Assembly: GCA_025465145.1 (NCBI GenBank)
Contig: JAODNS010000025.1
Location: 1-15,674, forward strand
Length of the DNA stretch: 15,674 nt
DNA from: Frankiales bacterium
GTDB taxonomy: Bacteria; Actinomycetota; Actinomycetes; Mycobacteriales; SCTD01
Direction: 5' to 3'
The position numbers were made by a program, and so were the translations under genes. This document shows positions 1 to 7,754 of this stretch, piece by piece; positions within the stretch are counted from its first letter, which is position 1; every line of letters begins with the position of its first letter. The notes below the pieces were generated by a model. The model saw nothing but the letters and a program-made list of their open reading frames with translations, did not search any database and was not told where the DNA came from.

Positions 1-858
1 CATCGCCTCGACCAGCACGATCCCGAAGGACTCGCCGTGCGTGTTCGGCGCGCAGTAGACGTCGCCGGTCGCGTAGACGCGCGGCTTGTCGGCGTCGCTG
101 ACGAGTCCGAGCAGCTCGACGTGGCCGCGCAGCGACGCGGGCACCGTCTCGCGTACGTCGTCGACGTCGCCCGGTCCAGCGACCAGCAGGCGCACGTCCG
201 GCACCAGCTCGACCAGCTCGGCCAGCGCCTCGAGCAGGACGGCCAGCCCCTTGCGCGGCTCGTCGATGCGCCCGAGGAAGGTGATCGTCGGCACCTTCGG
301 CTGGTCCGGCAGCGGGTGCGCGCCGGCGAACCTGCGTACCGACACGCCGTTCGGGATCAGCACGGCGTCGCCGCCGAGGTGCTCGACGACGACCCGTCGC
401 GCGGCGGGCGACACCGCGATGCGACCAGTGATCTTCTCCAGCCCGGGCTGGAGGGCGGCGCCGAACACCTGGAGGGCGCGCGACCGCGTGGTGGCGGTGT
501 GGAAGGTCGCGACCATCGGGCCGCTCGCCGCGAAGCAGGCCAGCATCGACAGGCTGGGAACGGTCGGCTCGTGGATGTGCAGCACGTCGAAGGCGCCGTC
601 GCGCAACCACCGCCGGGTGCGCGCGAGGGAGAGCGGGCCGAAGGCGAGCCGCGCGACCGATCCGTTGTACGGGACCGGGACCGCGCGGCCGGCGGGGACG
701 ACGTAGGCCGGGAGGTCGGCCTCGTCCGGCTCGTCGACCGGCGTCAGCACCGACACCTCGTGGCCGAGCCCGAGCAGGCTGTCGGCCAGGTCGCGCACGT
801 GCGCCTGCACGCCGCCGGGAACGTCCCACGTGTACGGGCAGACGATCCCGACCCTCAT
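1..858 (-). CDS. pimA: Phosphatidylinositol alpha-mannosyltransferase PimA (partial, C-terminus cut by window edge)
   Basis: Transfers mannose from GDP-mannose to the inositol ring of phosphatidylinositol at the cytoplasmic face of the membrane, the first step of PIM synthesis. The visible 286 residues start MRVGIVCPYTWDVPGGV, the typical PimA N-terminus with the Gly-Gly loop at 15-16. An FHTA motif lies at about 119-122, GRID with Arg197 followed by Lys203 at about 196-203, and an E-x7-E motif (Glu276 and Glu284) in HGESFGIVLVEAM at the very edge. These match the GT4 (GT-B fold) donor-site residues known from mycobacterial PimA almost position for position. The ATG overlaps the patA stop as ATGA, so the two are translationally coupled. 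About 90-100 C-terminal residues should lie outside the window. The identification is firm from motifs and neighbours. Confidence 0.95.
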   Translation of the reverse strand, partial: MRVGIVCPYTWDVPGGVQAHVRDLADSLLGLGHEVSVLTPVDEPDEADLPAYVVPAGRAVPVPYNGSVARLAFGPLSLARTRRWLRDGAFDVLHIHEPTVPSLSMLACFAASGPMVATFHTATTRSRALQVFGAALQPGLEKITGRIAVSPAARRVVVEHLGGDAVLIPNGVSVRRFAGAHPLPDQPKVPTITFLGRIDEPRKGLAVLLEALAELVELVPDVRLLVAGPGDVDDVRETVPASLRGHVELLGLVSDADKPRVYATGDVYCAPNTHGESFGIVLVEAM

Positions 859-1733
859 GGCCGCGGCTCGAGGTCGTCCAGCCACAGCCGCTGCAGCATG
901 TGCCAGTCGGCCGGGTGCCGGCGGATGCCGTCCTCGAAGTCGCGCGCCATCGCCTGCGTCATCATCGGGACGTCCGTGCTGGGCACCTCGGGGAAGAACT
1001 GGATCCGCCAGCCGCTGTCGGTGAACGACAGGTGGACCGGCACCAGCGCCGCGCCGGTCTTGAGGGCGAGGCTCGCCGGCCCGGCCGGCATCCGGGCGGC
1101 GGCACCGAAGAACTCGACGGCGATGCCGCGCGGCGTCAGGTCGCGGTCGGCCATGAGGCAGACGGCTCCCCCGGAGGAGAGGCGATCGCGGAGGACGTCG
1201 AACGGCGGCCGGTCGCCGCCGGTCAGCGGCAGCACCTCCATGCCCAGCGACTCGCGGAACTCGACGAACCGGTCGTACAGCGACTCGGGCTTGAGCCGCT
1301 CGGCCACGGTGGTGAAGCGGACGCCGGTCGCGCCGAACCACGCGCCGGCGATGTCCCAGTTGCCGCTGTGCGGCAGCGCGAACACGACGCCACGGCCGGA
1401 CGCGAGCAGCCCGCGCACGGCGTCCTCTCCGACGGTCGTGGTGCCGGCGAGGATGCGCTCGGTCGGCGTGACCTGCAGGCGGAAGACCTCCCGCCAGTAG
1501 CGCGCGTACGACCGGAGCGCGGCCCGGGTCAGATCCTGCCCGGGAGCGACGCGGGCGAGGTTGCTGCGCAGCCGGTCGGCGCCCTTGCCGCCGCGCCGGG
1601 CGGCGAGGTCGGCGCCGGCGTCGAAGAGCCGGGCAGCAGCCGCTTCCGGCAGCGCCCGCACGGCGGCCCAGCCGGCGGCGTACGACGCGTCGGTGGCGCG
1701 GCCGGCGACCAGACCGGCGACGGATGTGAGCAC
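855..1733 (-). CDS. patA: Phosphatidylinositol mannoside acyltransferase (PatA-like)
   Basis: Acylates the mannose of PIM1/PIM2 using acyl-CoA, on the inner face of the membrane. The 292-residue protein belongs to the LpxL/HtrB lysophospholipid acyltransferase family. The catalytic HSGNWD (H-x4-D, His122 and Asp127) follows a hydrophobic VVFALP strand, and a second conserved block, CLMADRDLTPRGIAVEFFG, lies at about 192-210. The N-terminal YAAGWAAVRALPE segment resembles mycobacterial PatA. The start is a GTG immediately after the pgsA TAG (TAG then GTG, zero gap), and the stop overlaps pimA as ATGA, so it is the middle gene of a tight three-gene operon. I see no separate Shine-Dalgarno, which fits coupling to pgsA translation. 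Confidence 0.93.
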   Translation of the reverse strand: MLTSVAGLVAGRATDASYAAGWAAVRALPEAAAARLFDAGADLAARRGGKGADRLRSNLARVAPGQDLTRAALRSYARYWREVFRLQVTPTERILAGTTTVGEDAVRGLLASGRGVVFALPHSGNWDIAGAWFGATGVRFTTVAERLKPESLYDRFVEFRESLGMEVLPLTGGDRPPFDVLRDRLSSGGAVCLMADRDLTPRGIAVEFFGAAARMPAGPASLALKTGAALVPVHLSFTDSGWRIQFFPEVPSTDVPMMTQAMARDFEDGIRRHPADWHMLQRLWLDDLEPRP

Positions 1734-2330
1734 CTAGGACACGGCCTGCCGGCGCACCTCGGCGAGGCGCTGCCCGACCGTGATCAACGAGACGATGGCG
1801 AGCAGGACCAGCGCGCCGGCCAGCCCCTGCTCGAAGCCGAGCCCGGCCAGCAGGGTCCCGGCCAGCACGGCGATGAGCCGCTCGAGCCGCTCTGCGATGC
1901 CGACGTTGCAGGTCATGCCGAGTCCCTCGGCCCGCGCCTTCGCGTACGAGATGACGACGCCGGACACTAGGCACAGCAGGCTCAGCGCCATCAGCACGTC
2001 GCTGTCGCCGTTGCCGGCGTACCAGAGCACGAGCGCGCTGAAGATGGACGCGTCCGCGATGCGGTCCATGGTCGAGTCGAGGAACGCGCCCCACGGGCCG
2101 GAGACGCCGCGCAGCCGCGCCATCGCGCCGTCCAGCGCGTCGGTGAGCACCGACAGCGTCACGACCGCCGTGCCGATGAAGAACGAGCCGCGCGGGAAGA
2201 ACGCCAGCGACCCCGCGACCGCGCCGACCGTCCCGGCCACGGTGACCATGTCGGGGGTGACGCCGACGCGGAGCAGCCACGCGGCGAGCGGGGCGACCAC
2301 GCGCCCGACCGCCGGTCGCAGGTTGAGCAT
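1734..2330 (-). CDS. pgsA: Phosphatidylinositol phosphate synthase (CDP-alcohol phosphatidyltransferase)
   Basis: Condenses CDP-diacylglycerol with inositol-1-phosphate to give phosphatidylinositol phosphate, supplying the lipid that PimA mannosylates. The 198-residue protein is highly hydrophobic with about six membrane segments. It carries the full CDP-OH-P transferase signature D-x2-DG-x2-AR-x8-G-x3-D-x3-D: Asp64, Asp67, Gly68, Ala71, Arg72, Gly81, Asp85 and Asp89. The N-terminal LRVGVTPDMVT and the SYAKARAEGLG stretch near 130 are typical of the actinobacterial PI-phosphate synthase rather than PG-phosphate synthase, and the patA-pimA context agrees. The ATG start fits the family N-terminus. 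It is first in the minus-strand operon, divergent from the EF-G-like gene across 69 bases. The stop TAG abuts the patA GTG. Confidence 0.92.
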   Translation of the reverse strand: MLNLRPAVGRVVAPLAAWLLRVGVTPDMVTVAGTVGAVAGSLAFFPRGSFFIGTAVVTLSVLTDALDGAMARLRGVSGPWGAFLDSTMDRIADASIFSALVLWYAGNGDSDVLMALSLLCLVSGVVISYAKARAEGLGMTCNVGIAERLERLIAVLAGTLLAGLGFEQGLAGALVLLAIVSLITVGQRLAEVRRQAVS

Positions 2331-2363
2331 CGCCGTCCGTTCGTCGTCGAGCAGGAGCGCCTG

Positions 2364-2369
2364 ACACTA
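2364..2369 (-). promoter_or_regulatory. Possible -10 element for the pgsA-patA-pimA operon
   Basis: The 69-base divergent gap (2331-2399) must hold promoters for both pgsA and the EF-G-like gene. On the minus strand TAGTGT (TAnnnT) lies 34 bases before the pgsA ATG. No good TTGACA-like -35 is visible 16-18 bases upstream, so this is a weak assignment. Confidence 0.25.
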
Positions 2370-2399
2370 GCGGCGGAGCAGGCGGAGGATGCTGGCGTC

Positions 2400-4457
2400 A
2401 TGAGCGCGAAGAAGGAGTCGACCCGGGCGCCCGAGCCGCGTACGCCGGACCGGGTGCGCAACGTCGCCGTCGTCGGCCACGCCGGCGCCGGCAAGACGAC
2501 GCTGGTCGAGGCGCTGCTCGCCAGGTCCGGGACGATCCCGCGACCGGGCCGGGTCGAGGACGGCAGTACCGTCAGCGACAGCGACCTTGTCGAGGCGCAC
2601 CAGCAGCGGTCCGTGTCGCTGTCGCTGTGCCCGCTCGAGCACGACGGCGTGAAGGTCAACCTGCTCGACACCCCGGGGTACGCGGACTTCGTCGGGGAGC
2701 TCCGCGCCGGGCTGCGCGCCGCGGACGCTGCCTTGTTCGTCGTCAGCGCCGTCGACGGCGTGGACCCTCGCACGATGCTGCTGTGGGAGGAGTGCGCGTC
2801 CGTCGGCATGCCGCGCGCCGTCGTCATCACGCAGCTCGACCGGCCGCGGGCCGACTTCGACGACGCGGTCGCGATCTGCCAGCGGGTGTTCGGCGACGGC
2901 GTCCAGCCGCTGTACCTGCCCATGCACGCCGACGACGAGAGCGTCGCAGGGCTGATCGGCCTGCTGTCCCAGCGCGTCTACGACTGGTCGTCCGGCGAGC
3001 GGGTGGAGCGCGACCCGGACCCGCAACACCTGCCGCTGATCGAGAGCGTCCGCTCGTCGTTGATCGAGGGGATCATCGCCGAGAGCGAGGACGAGTCCCT
3101 GATGGACCGGTACCTCGCCGGCGACGAGATCGACCAGCAGGTGCTGGTCGCGGACCTGGAGCAGGCCGTCGCGCGCGGCACCTTCTACCCCGTGCTGCCG
3201 GCCGCTCCGCTGACGATGCTCGGCACCGACGAGCTGCTCGAGCTGCTGACGCAGGCGTTCCCGACGCCGCTCGAGCACCCGTGCCCACCGGTCTCCCGGC
3301 CAGACGGCTCCCCCGCGCTGCCGGTCGAGTGCGACCCCGACGGGCCGCTGGTGGCCGAGGTCGTGAAGACGACCACCGATCCGTACCTGGGCCGGGTCTC
3401 CCTCGTCCGCGTCTTCTCGGGCACCCTGCGCCCGGACGTCGCGGTGCACGTCTCCGGCCACGCGCGGGGGCACGCCGAGCACGACGTCGACGAGCGCGTC
3501 GGCTCGCTCGCCGTACCCCTCGGCGCGACCCTGCGGACCGTCTCCCACTGCCCAGCGGGCGACCTCGTCGCCGTCGCCCGGCTCGCCTCCGCGGAGACCG
3601 GCGACACCCTGTCGGCCCGGGAGGACCCGCTGCTGGTCGCCGCCTGGGAGCTGCCCGAGCCGCAGCTGCCCATCGCGCTGGCGGCGAAGGACGAGCTGGC
3701 CACGCCGCTGGCCCGGCTCGTGGCCGAGGACCCGACCGTGCGGCTCGAGCGCGTCGCGGAGACCGGGCAGCTGCTGCTGTGGTGCGTCGGGCAGGCGCAC
3801 GCCGACGTGCTGCTCGACCGGCTGCGCACCCGGCACGGGGTGGACGTGCAGACGGAGCAGGTACGGGTGGCGCTGCGGGAGACCCTTGCCGGACCGGTGA
3901 CGGTGACCGGCCGGCACGTGAAGCAGTCCGGCGGGCACGGCCAGTACGCCGTCGTCGTCTGCGAGCTGACCCCGCTGCCGCCGGGCTCGGGGCTCGTCTA
4001 CGAGACACGCGTCGTGGGCGGCGCGGTGCCGTCGCAGTTCCACGGCAGCGTCGAGAAGGGCGTCCGGGCGGAGGCGGCCAAGCGGTCCCTCGTCGACGTC
4101 CGGGTGGTCCTCGTGGACGGCAAGGCGCACGCCGTCGACTCGTCCGACGCCGCGTTCCAGGCGGCCGGCGCGCTGGTCCTGCGGGAGGCCGTGGCATCCG
4201 CCGGGGTGACGGTGCTCGAGCCGTACGCGGAAGTGGAGGTCTCCGTACCGCCCGGGTTCGTCGGGACCGTGATGAGCGACCTGTCCGGCCGGCGCGCGCG
4301 GGTAGTCGGCAGCGAGCCGGGCGAGGACGTCACGGTCGTGCGCGCCGAGGTGCCCGAGTCCGCGCTGCTCACCTACCCGAGCGAGCTGCGCGCGCTGTCG
4401 CACGGAACGGGGACGTACACCCGCCGGTACCTGCGGCACGAGCCCGCTCCCGGCTGA
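2400..4457 (+). CDS. EF-G-like translation-factor GTPase (EF-G2 type)
   Basis: A 685-residue protein colinear with EF-G: N-terminal GTPase domain (about 20-280), domain II (about 310-390), then domains III-V. The P-loop is GHAGAGKTT (26-34) and the G3 box DTPGY (90-94). It departs from canonical EF-G at G4, where the N-K-x-D box reads TQLD (144-147), and in switch I, where the usual RGITI block is replaced by QRSVSLS (about 69-75). Such changes mark the EF-G2/FusA2-like actinobacterial subfamily, whose role is unsettled; it is not the housekeeping translocase. The ATG is preceded by GGAGG at 2384-2388, 11 bases upstream, which is long but usable. It lies opposite in strand to its neighbours and splits the usual HIT-pgsA linkage. 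A small CDS follows on the same strand. Confidence 0.88.
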   Translation: MSAKKESTRAPEPRTPDRVRNVAVVGHAGAGKTTLVEALLARSGTIPRPGRVEDGSTVSDSDLVEAHQQRSVSLSLCPLEHDGVKVNLLDTPGYADFVGELRAGLRAADAALFVVSAVDGVDPRTMLLWEECASVGMPRAVVITQLDRPRADFDDAVAICQRVFGDGVQPLYLPMHADDESVAGLIGLLSQRVYDWSSGERVERDPDPQHLPLIESVRSSLIEGIIAESEDESLMDRYLAGDEIDQQVLVADLEQAVARGTFYPVLPAAPLTMLGTDELLELLTQAFPTPLEHPCPPVSRPDGSPALPVECDPDGPLVAEVVKTTTDPYLGRVSLVRVFSGTLRPDVAVHVSGHARGHAEHDVDERVGSLAVPLGATLRTVSHCPAGDLVAVARLASAETGDTLSAREDPLLVAAWELPEPQLPIALAAKDELATPLARLVAEDPTVRLERVAETGQLLLWCVGQAHADVLLDRLRTRHGVDVQTEQVRVALRETLAGPVTVTGRHVKQSGGHGQYAVVVCELTPLPPGSGLVYETRVVGGAVPSQFHGSVEKGVRAEAAKRSLVDVRVVLVDGKAHAVDSSDAAFQAAGALVLREAVASAGVTVLEPYAEVEVSVPPGFVGTVMSDLSGRRARVVGSEPGEDVTVVRAEVPESALLTYPSELRALSHGTGTYTRRYLRHEPAPG

Positions 4458-4564
4458 CCCGCCGGTAGGTGCGACTGGCAGCGGGACGACTTCCTGCGGG
4501 ATCGGCAGCCCGGCCTGACCACGCGGCCCTCAACCGGCGGCGCCGAGCTGCCGATGGTCGGTAC

Positions 4565-4777
4565 GTGACCCATCTCGTCGTGCCTGCCGCCGTGCCGCGG
4601 GCAGTCGTCCTGTGCGTCGCCCGGACCGAGCCCGCGCCGGCTCCGGTCATCCCCGTCCAGCCGACGCCGGTGCCTCACGCGCACCCGGTCGCGCTGCAGA
4701 CGGCCCGCGCCGACGCCGAGACCGTCCTGCTCCTGCAGGCCGAGGTCGACCGGCTGCGCGCCCAGCTGGCGGGCTAG
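4565..4777 (+). CDS. Small hypothetical protein, proline-rich with C-terminal helix
   Basis: About 70 residues, not recognised. From a GTG at 4565 it reads a hydrophobic N-terminal stretch (VTHLVVPAAVPRAVVLCVA), a Pro-rich linker (PAPAPVIPVQPTPVP) and a Leu/Glu/Arg-rich helical tail (LLLQAEVDRLRAQL) that could form a short coiled coil. Nearly every third codon base is G or C, as in real genes here. The same frame is open back to a GTG at 4469, but that extension (Arg/Ala-rich) looks non-coding, so I prefer 4565, although no strong ribosome binding site is seen. It may be cotranscribed with the EF-G-like gene 107 bases upstream. Its TAG stop overlaps the converging HIT gene's TAG within CTAG at 4774-4777. 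Confidence 0.5.
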   Translation: MTHLVVPAAVPRAVVLCVARTEPAPAPVIPVQPTPVPHAHPVALQTARADAETVLLLQAEVDRLRAQLAG

Positions 4778-5298
4778 ACCTCGTCCCAGGCGCGGGCCAG
4801 CAGGTCCCGGGTGTCCGGCAGCAGCTGCGGCAGCACCTTCGTGTGCCCGACCACCGGCATGAAGTTGGTGTCGCCGCCCCACCGCGGCACGACGTGCTGG
4901 TGCAGGTGCGCGGCGATGCCGGCTCCCGCGACGCCGCCTAGGTTCATGCCGACGTTGAAGCCCTGGGCGCCGCTCGCGTGCCGTACGGCCCGCAGCGCCT
5001 TCTGCGTCAGCGCCGCCAGCTCGCCCGTCTCCGGCTCGGTCAGCTCGTCGTAGCCGGACACGTGCCGGTACGGGACGACCATGAGGTGCCCGGAGTTGTA
5101 CGGGTACAGGTTCAGCACGACGAAGCAGGCCTCGCCGCGGGCGACCACGAGCCCGTCCTCGTCGGACATCGCGGGGATGTCGCAGAACGGGCAGCCCTCC
5201 TTGCCCTCGCCCTTGATGTACGCCATGCGGTGCGGCGTGTACAGCCGCGAGAACGCGTCGCGGATGCCGGCGCCGCGCTGCTCCTCAGACGCGGTCAC
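4774..5298 (-). CDS. HIT-family nucleotide hydrolase/phosphorylase (Rv2613c-like)
   Basis: A 174-residue member of the histidine triad family, acting on nucleoside phosphates such as diadenosine tetraphosphate; its mycobacterial relative is described as an Ap4A phosphorylase. The triad is HLHQHVVPRW, with His131, His133 and His135, of which His133 should be the nucleophile. A CPFC pair at 36-39 resembles a zinc-binding half-site. The segments DEDGLVVARGEACFVVLNLYP and NSGHLMVVPYRHV are highly typical of the actinobacterial orthologue next to thrS. The GTG start lies 14 bases inside the end of thrS, so the two are coupled. In mycobacteria pgsA follows directly; here the small plus-strand gene and the EF-G-like gene intervene. 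Confidence 0.93.
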   Translation of the reverse strand: MTASEEQRGAGIRDAFSRLYTPHRMAYIKGEGKEGCPFCDIPAMSDEDGLVVARGEACFVVLNLYPYNSGHLMVVPYRHVSGYDELTEPETGELAALTQKALRAVRHASGAQGFNVGMNLGGVAGAGIAAHLHQHVVPRWGGDTNFMPVVGHTKVLPQLLPDTRDLLARAWDEV

Positions 5299-7234
5299 GT
5301 ACGGCCTGCACGATCCGCTCGACCGCCTCGCCGACCGGGATGCCGTTGTCCTGGGTGCCGTCGCGGAATCGGAAGCTGACCGCGCCGGCCTCGACGTCCT
5401 CGCCGCCCGCGATGAGCATGAACGGCACCTTGGCCTTCTGCGCGTTGCGGATCTTCTTCTGCATCCGGTCGTCGGACGTGTCCACCTCGACGCGGATGCC
5501 CGCGGCCTTCAGCCGCTCGCCGACCTCGAGCAGGTACGGGTCGTAGTCGGAGTGCACCGGGATGCCGACCACCTGCACCGGCGCCAGCCACGCGGGGAAG
5601 ACGCCGGCGTAGTGCTCGAGCAGCACGCCGAAGAACCGCTCGATCGAGCCGAACAGCGCGCGGTGCAGCATGACCGGCCGCTGCCGCGAGCCGTCGGGTG
5701 CCTGGTACTCAAGGTCGAAACGCTCCGGGTTGTTGAAGTCCACTTGGATCGTGGACATCTGCCAGGTGCGGCCGATCGCGTCGCGCGCCTGCACGGAGAT
5801 CTTCGGCCCGTAGAACGCCGCGCCACCCGGGTCCGGGACGAGCTCGAGCCCGGATGCGTCCGCCGCCTCCTGCAGGGCCGCGGTCGCCGCCTCCCATGCA
5901 TCGGGCTCGCCGATGAACTTGTCGCTGTCGTCGCGGGTCGACAGCTCGAGGTAGAAGTCGGTCAGCCCGAAGTCGCGCAGCAGCCCGAGGATGAAGTCGA
6001 GGACGCCGCGGATTTCCTCGCCCATGCCCTCACGGGTGGTGAAGATGTGGGAGTCGTCCATGGTGAGGCCACGGACGCGGGTGAGGCCGTGCACGACGCC
6101 GGACTTCTCGTACCGGTACACCGAACCGAACTCGAAGAGCCGGAGCGGCAATTCGCGGTAGGAGCGTCCGCGGGAACGGATAATCAGGTTGTGCATGGGG
6201 CAGTTCATCGGCTTGAGGTAGTAGTTGCTGCCCTCGAACTCCATGGGCGGGAACATGGTGTCCGCGTAGTACGGCAGGTGCCCGCTGGTGAGGAACAGGT
6301 CCTCCTTGGTGATGTGCGGGGTGTTGACGAACAGGTAGCCGTCCTCCTCGTGCCGCTTGCGGGAGTAGTCCTCCATGACGCGGCGGACCGCGCCGCCCTT
6401 GGGGTGGAAGATCGCCAGCCCGCTGCCGATCTCGTCCGGGAACGAGAACAGGTCCAGCTCCGCGCCGAGCCGGCGGTGGTCGCGCTTCTCGGCCTCCTCC
6501 AGCAGGGTCAGGTGCGCCTTGAGCGCGTCGCGCGACTCCCACGCGGTGCCGTAGATCCGCTGCAGCGCCGGGTTCGCCTGGTCGCCGCGCCAGTAGGCGG
6601 CGGCGGTGCGCATCAGCTTGAACGCCGGGATGTCGCGAGTGGTCGGCAGGTGGGGCCCGCGGCACAGGTCGGACCAGGTCCGCTCGTCGCCGGTCAGGTT
6701 GTCGTAGATGGTCAGCTCAGGGCCGCCGACCTCCACCGACTCGCCGCTGTCGGCTGTCCCTGATTCTGCGCCCTTGAGCCCGATCAGCTCGAGCTTGAAG
6801 CGCTCGTGCAAGAGCTCTTCGCGCGCCTCGTCCTCGCTCACGACGCGGCGCGAGAAGCGCTGGCGCTGTTGGACGATCTGCCCCATCCGCTTCTCGATCG
6901 CAGCGAGGTCGTCCGGGGTGAACGGCCGCTCGGGCAGGAAGTCGTAGTAGAAGCCGTCCTTCACCGGCGGGCCGATGCCGAGCAGGGTGCCCGGGAACAG
7001 GTCCTGTACGGCCTGCGCCAGCACGTGCGCGGCCGAGTGCCGCAGCACCGCGCGGCCGTCCTCGCTCGCGTACGGCACCGCCTCGACGGTGTCCCCCTCG
7101 GCCACGACGTGGGCGAGGTCGCGCAGCTCGCCGTTCACCCGCGCGACGGCGACGTCCTTGCGGTCGAGCAGCTCACCCGCCGTGCGCCCGGCTCCGTCCG
7201 TCGGGACGGTCAGGACGGACGACGGCTCGGACAC
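5285..7234 (-). CDS. thrS: Threonyl-tRNA synthetase
   Basis: Charges tRNA-Thr with threonine and edits mis-charged Ser-tRNA-Thr in the cytoplasm. From the GTG at 7234 (649 residues): a TGS domain to about 55; an editing domain with HSAAH (His66, His70) and the Cys191/His195 pair in DLCRGPH; the class II core with zinc ligands Cys345 (MNCPMHN), His396 (DDSHIF) and His524 (MLHRA); motif 2 around RYEKSG and motif 3 around ALFGSIERF; then the anticodon-binding domain from about 540. All key residues are present. An in-frame GTG at 7252 would add six residues but has no ribosome binding site and sits 4 bases from a strong hairpin. The 7234 GTG has GGAG 8 bases upstream, so I chose it. The stop overlaps the HIT gene by 14 bases. 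Confidence 0.96.
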   Translation of the reverse strand: MSEPSSVLTVPTDGAGRTAGELLDRKDVAVARVNGELRDLAHVVAEGDTVEAVPYASEDGRAVLRHSAAHVLAQAVQDLFPGTLLGIGPPVKDGFYYDFLPERPFTPDDLAAIEKRMGQIVQQRQRFSRRVVSEDEAREELLHERFKLELIGLKGAESGTADSGESVEVGGPELTIYDNLTGDERTWSDLCRGPHLPTTRDIPAFKLMRTAAAYWRGDQANPALQRIYGTAWESRDALKAHLTLLEEAEKRDHRRLGAELDLFSFPDEIGSGLAIFHPKGGAVRRVMEDYSRKRHEEDGYLFVNTPHITKEDLFLTSGHLPYYADTMFPPMEFEGSNYYLKPMNCPMHNLIIRSRGRSYRELPLRLFEFGSVYRYEKSGVVHGLTRVRGLTMDDSHIFTTREGMGEEIRGVLDFILGLLRDFGLTDFYLELSTRDDSDKFIGEPDAWEAATAALQEAADASGLELVPDPGGAAFYGPKISVQARDAIGRTWQMSTIQVDFNNPERFDLEYQAPDGSRQRPVMLHRALFGSIERFFGVLLEHYAGVFPAWLAPVQVVGIPVHSDYDPYLLEVGERLKAAGIRVEVDTSDDRMQKKIRNAQKAKVPFMLIAGGEDVEAGAVSFRFRDGTQDNGIPVGEAVERIVQAVRDRV

Positions 7235-7256
7235 GGGAGGGGCTCCAGACACGAGG

Positions 7257-7299
7257 AACGGGTGGGACCGCTGAGCCTATCGGCGCGGTCCCACCCGTT
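7257..7299 (-). terminator. Strong hairpin between osmC-like gene and thrS (terminator or leader structure)
   Basis: Perfect 14-base inverted repeat, AACGGGTGGGACCG (7257-7270) and its complement (7286-7299), with a 15-base loop. It lies 17 bases past the stop of the OsmC-like gene and 22 bases before the preferred thrS start. There is no long T run on the minus strand, as is common for actinobacterial terminators. It most likely ends the upstream transcript; an attenuator role for thrS is possible. Confidence 0.65.
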
Positions 7300-7316
7300 T
7301 CCCGTACGAGCGAGAG

Positions 7317-7754
7317 CTAGACGAGCGCCGCGTCCAGCGTGATCTCGACGCCGGTCAGCGCCTTGCTGACGGGGCAGGTGGCCTTGGCCTCCTCGGCGAC
7401 CGCGAGCACGGCGGCCTCGTCCAGGCCCTCGACCTCGGCGCGGACCGTCAGCGTGATGCCGGTGAGCCTGAAGCCGCCGGCGGGGTCGGGCCCGAGCGCC
7501 ACGTCGGCGGTGACCTCGACCGACTGCGGCGTGCCGCCCGCCTCGGCGACGAGCGCGGAGAATTGCATCGCGTAGCAGGACGAGTGGGCGGCGGCGACGA
7601 GCTCCTCGGGGCTGGTCGTGCCACCGGCCTCGTCGGCAGCGCGCTTCGGGAAGGACACGTCGTACGTGCCGACCTTGCTGCTGGTCAGCTCGACCTGGCC
7701 GGAGCCGTCCTGCAGGCCGCCGTTCCAGGCGGTGCGGGCGGTACGTGCGGGCAT
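7317..7754 (-). CDS. OsmC-family peroxiredoxin
   Basis: A 145-residue OsmC/Ohr-fold protein that reduces organic hydroperoxides with a Cys pair. The peroxidatic Cys60 lies in SPEELVAAAHSSCYAMQFS and the resolving Cys127 in ATCPVSKAL. The start MPARTARTAWNGGLQDGSG and the central TSSKVGTYDVSFPKRA match the OsmC subfamily (stress-induced) better than the thiol-specific Ohr branch. The ATG has a strong GAGGAG about 7 bases upstream. The gene is flanked by a divergent signalling gene on one side and the hairpin before thrS on the other, so it is probably a single-gene unit. I see no OhrR-type regulator nearby. Confidence 0.9.
   Translation of the reverse strand: MPARTARTAWNGGLQDGSGQVELTSSKVGTYDVSFPKRAADEAGGTTSPEELVAAAHSSCYAMQFSALVAEAGGTPQSVEVTADVALGPDPAGGFRLTGITLTVRAEVEGLDEAAVLAVAEEAKATCPVSKALTGVEITLDAALV

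Noticed and set aside
37..1970. Long plus-strand open frames over pimA, patA and pgsA
   Set aside because: Antisense frames without domains; the minus strand carries the GT4, acyltransferase and CDP-alcohol transferase motifs.
2367..4439. Very long minus-strand open frame (690 codons) opposite the EF-G-like gene
   Set aside because: Its translation is rich in His/Arg/Gln/Asp with no domain, as expected for the antisense of a high-GC gene; the plus-strand frame has clear GTPase motifs.
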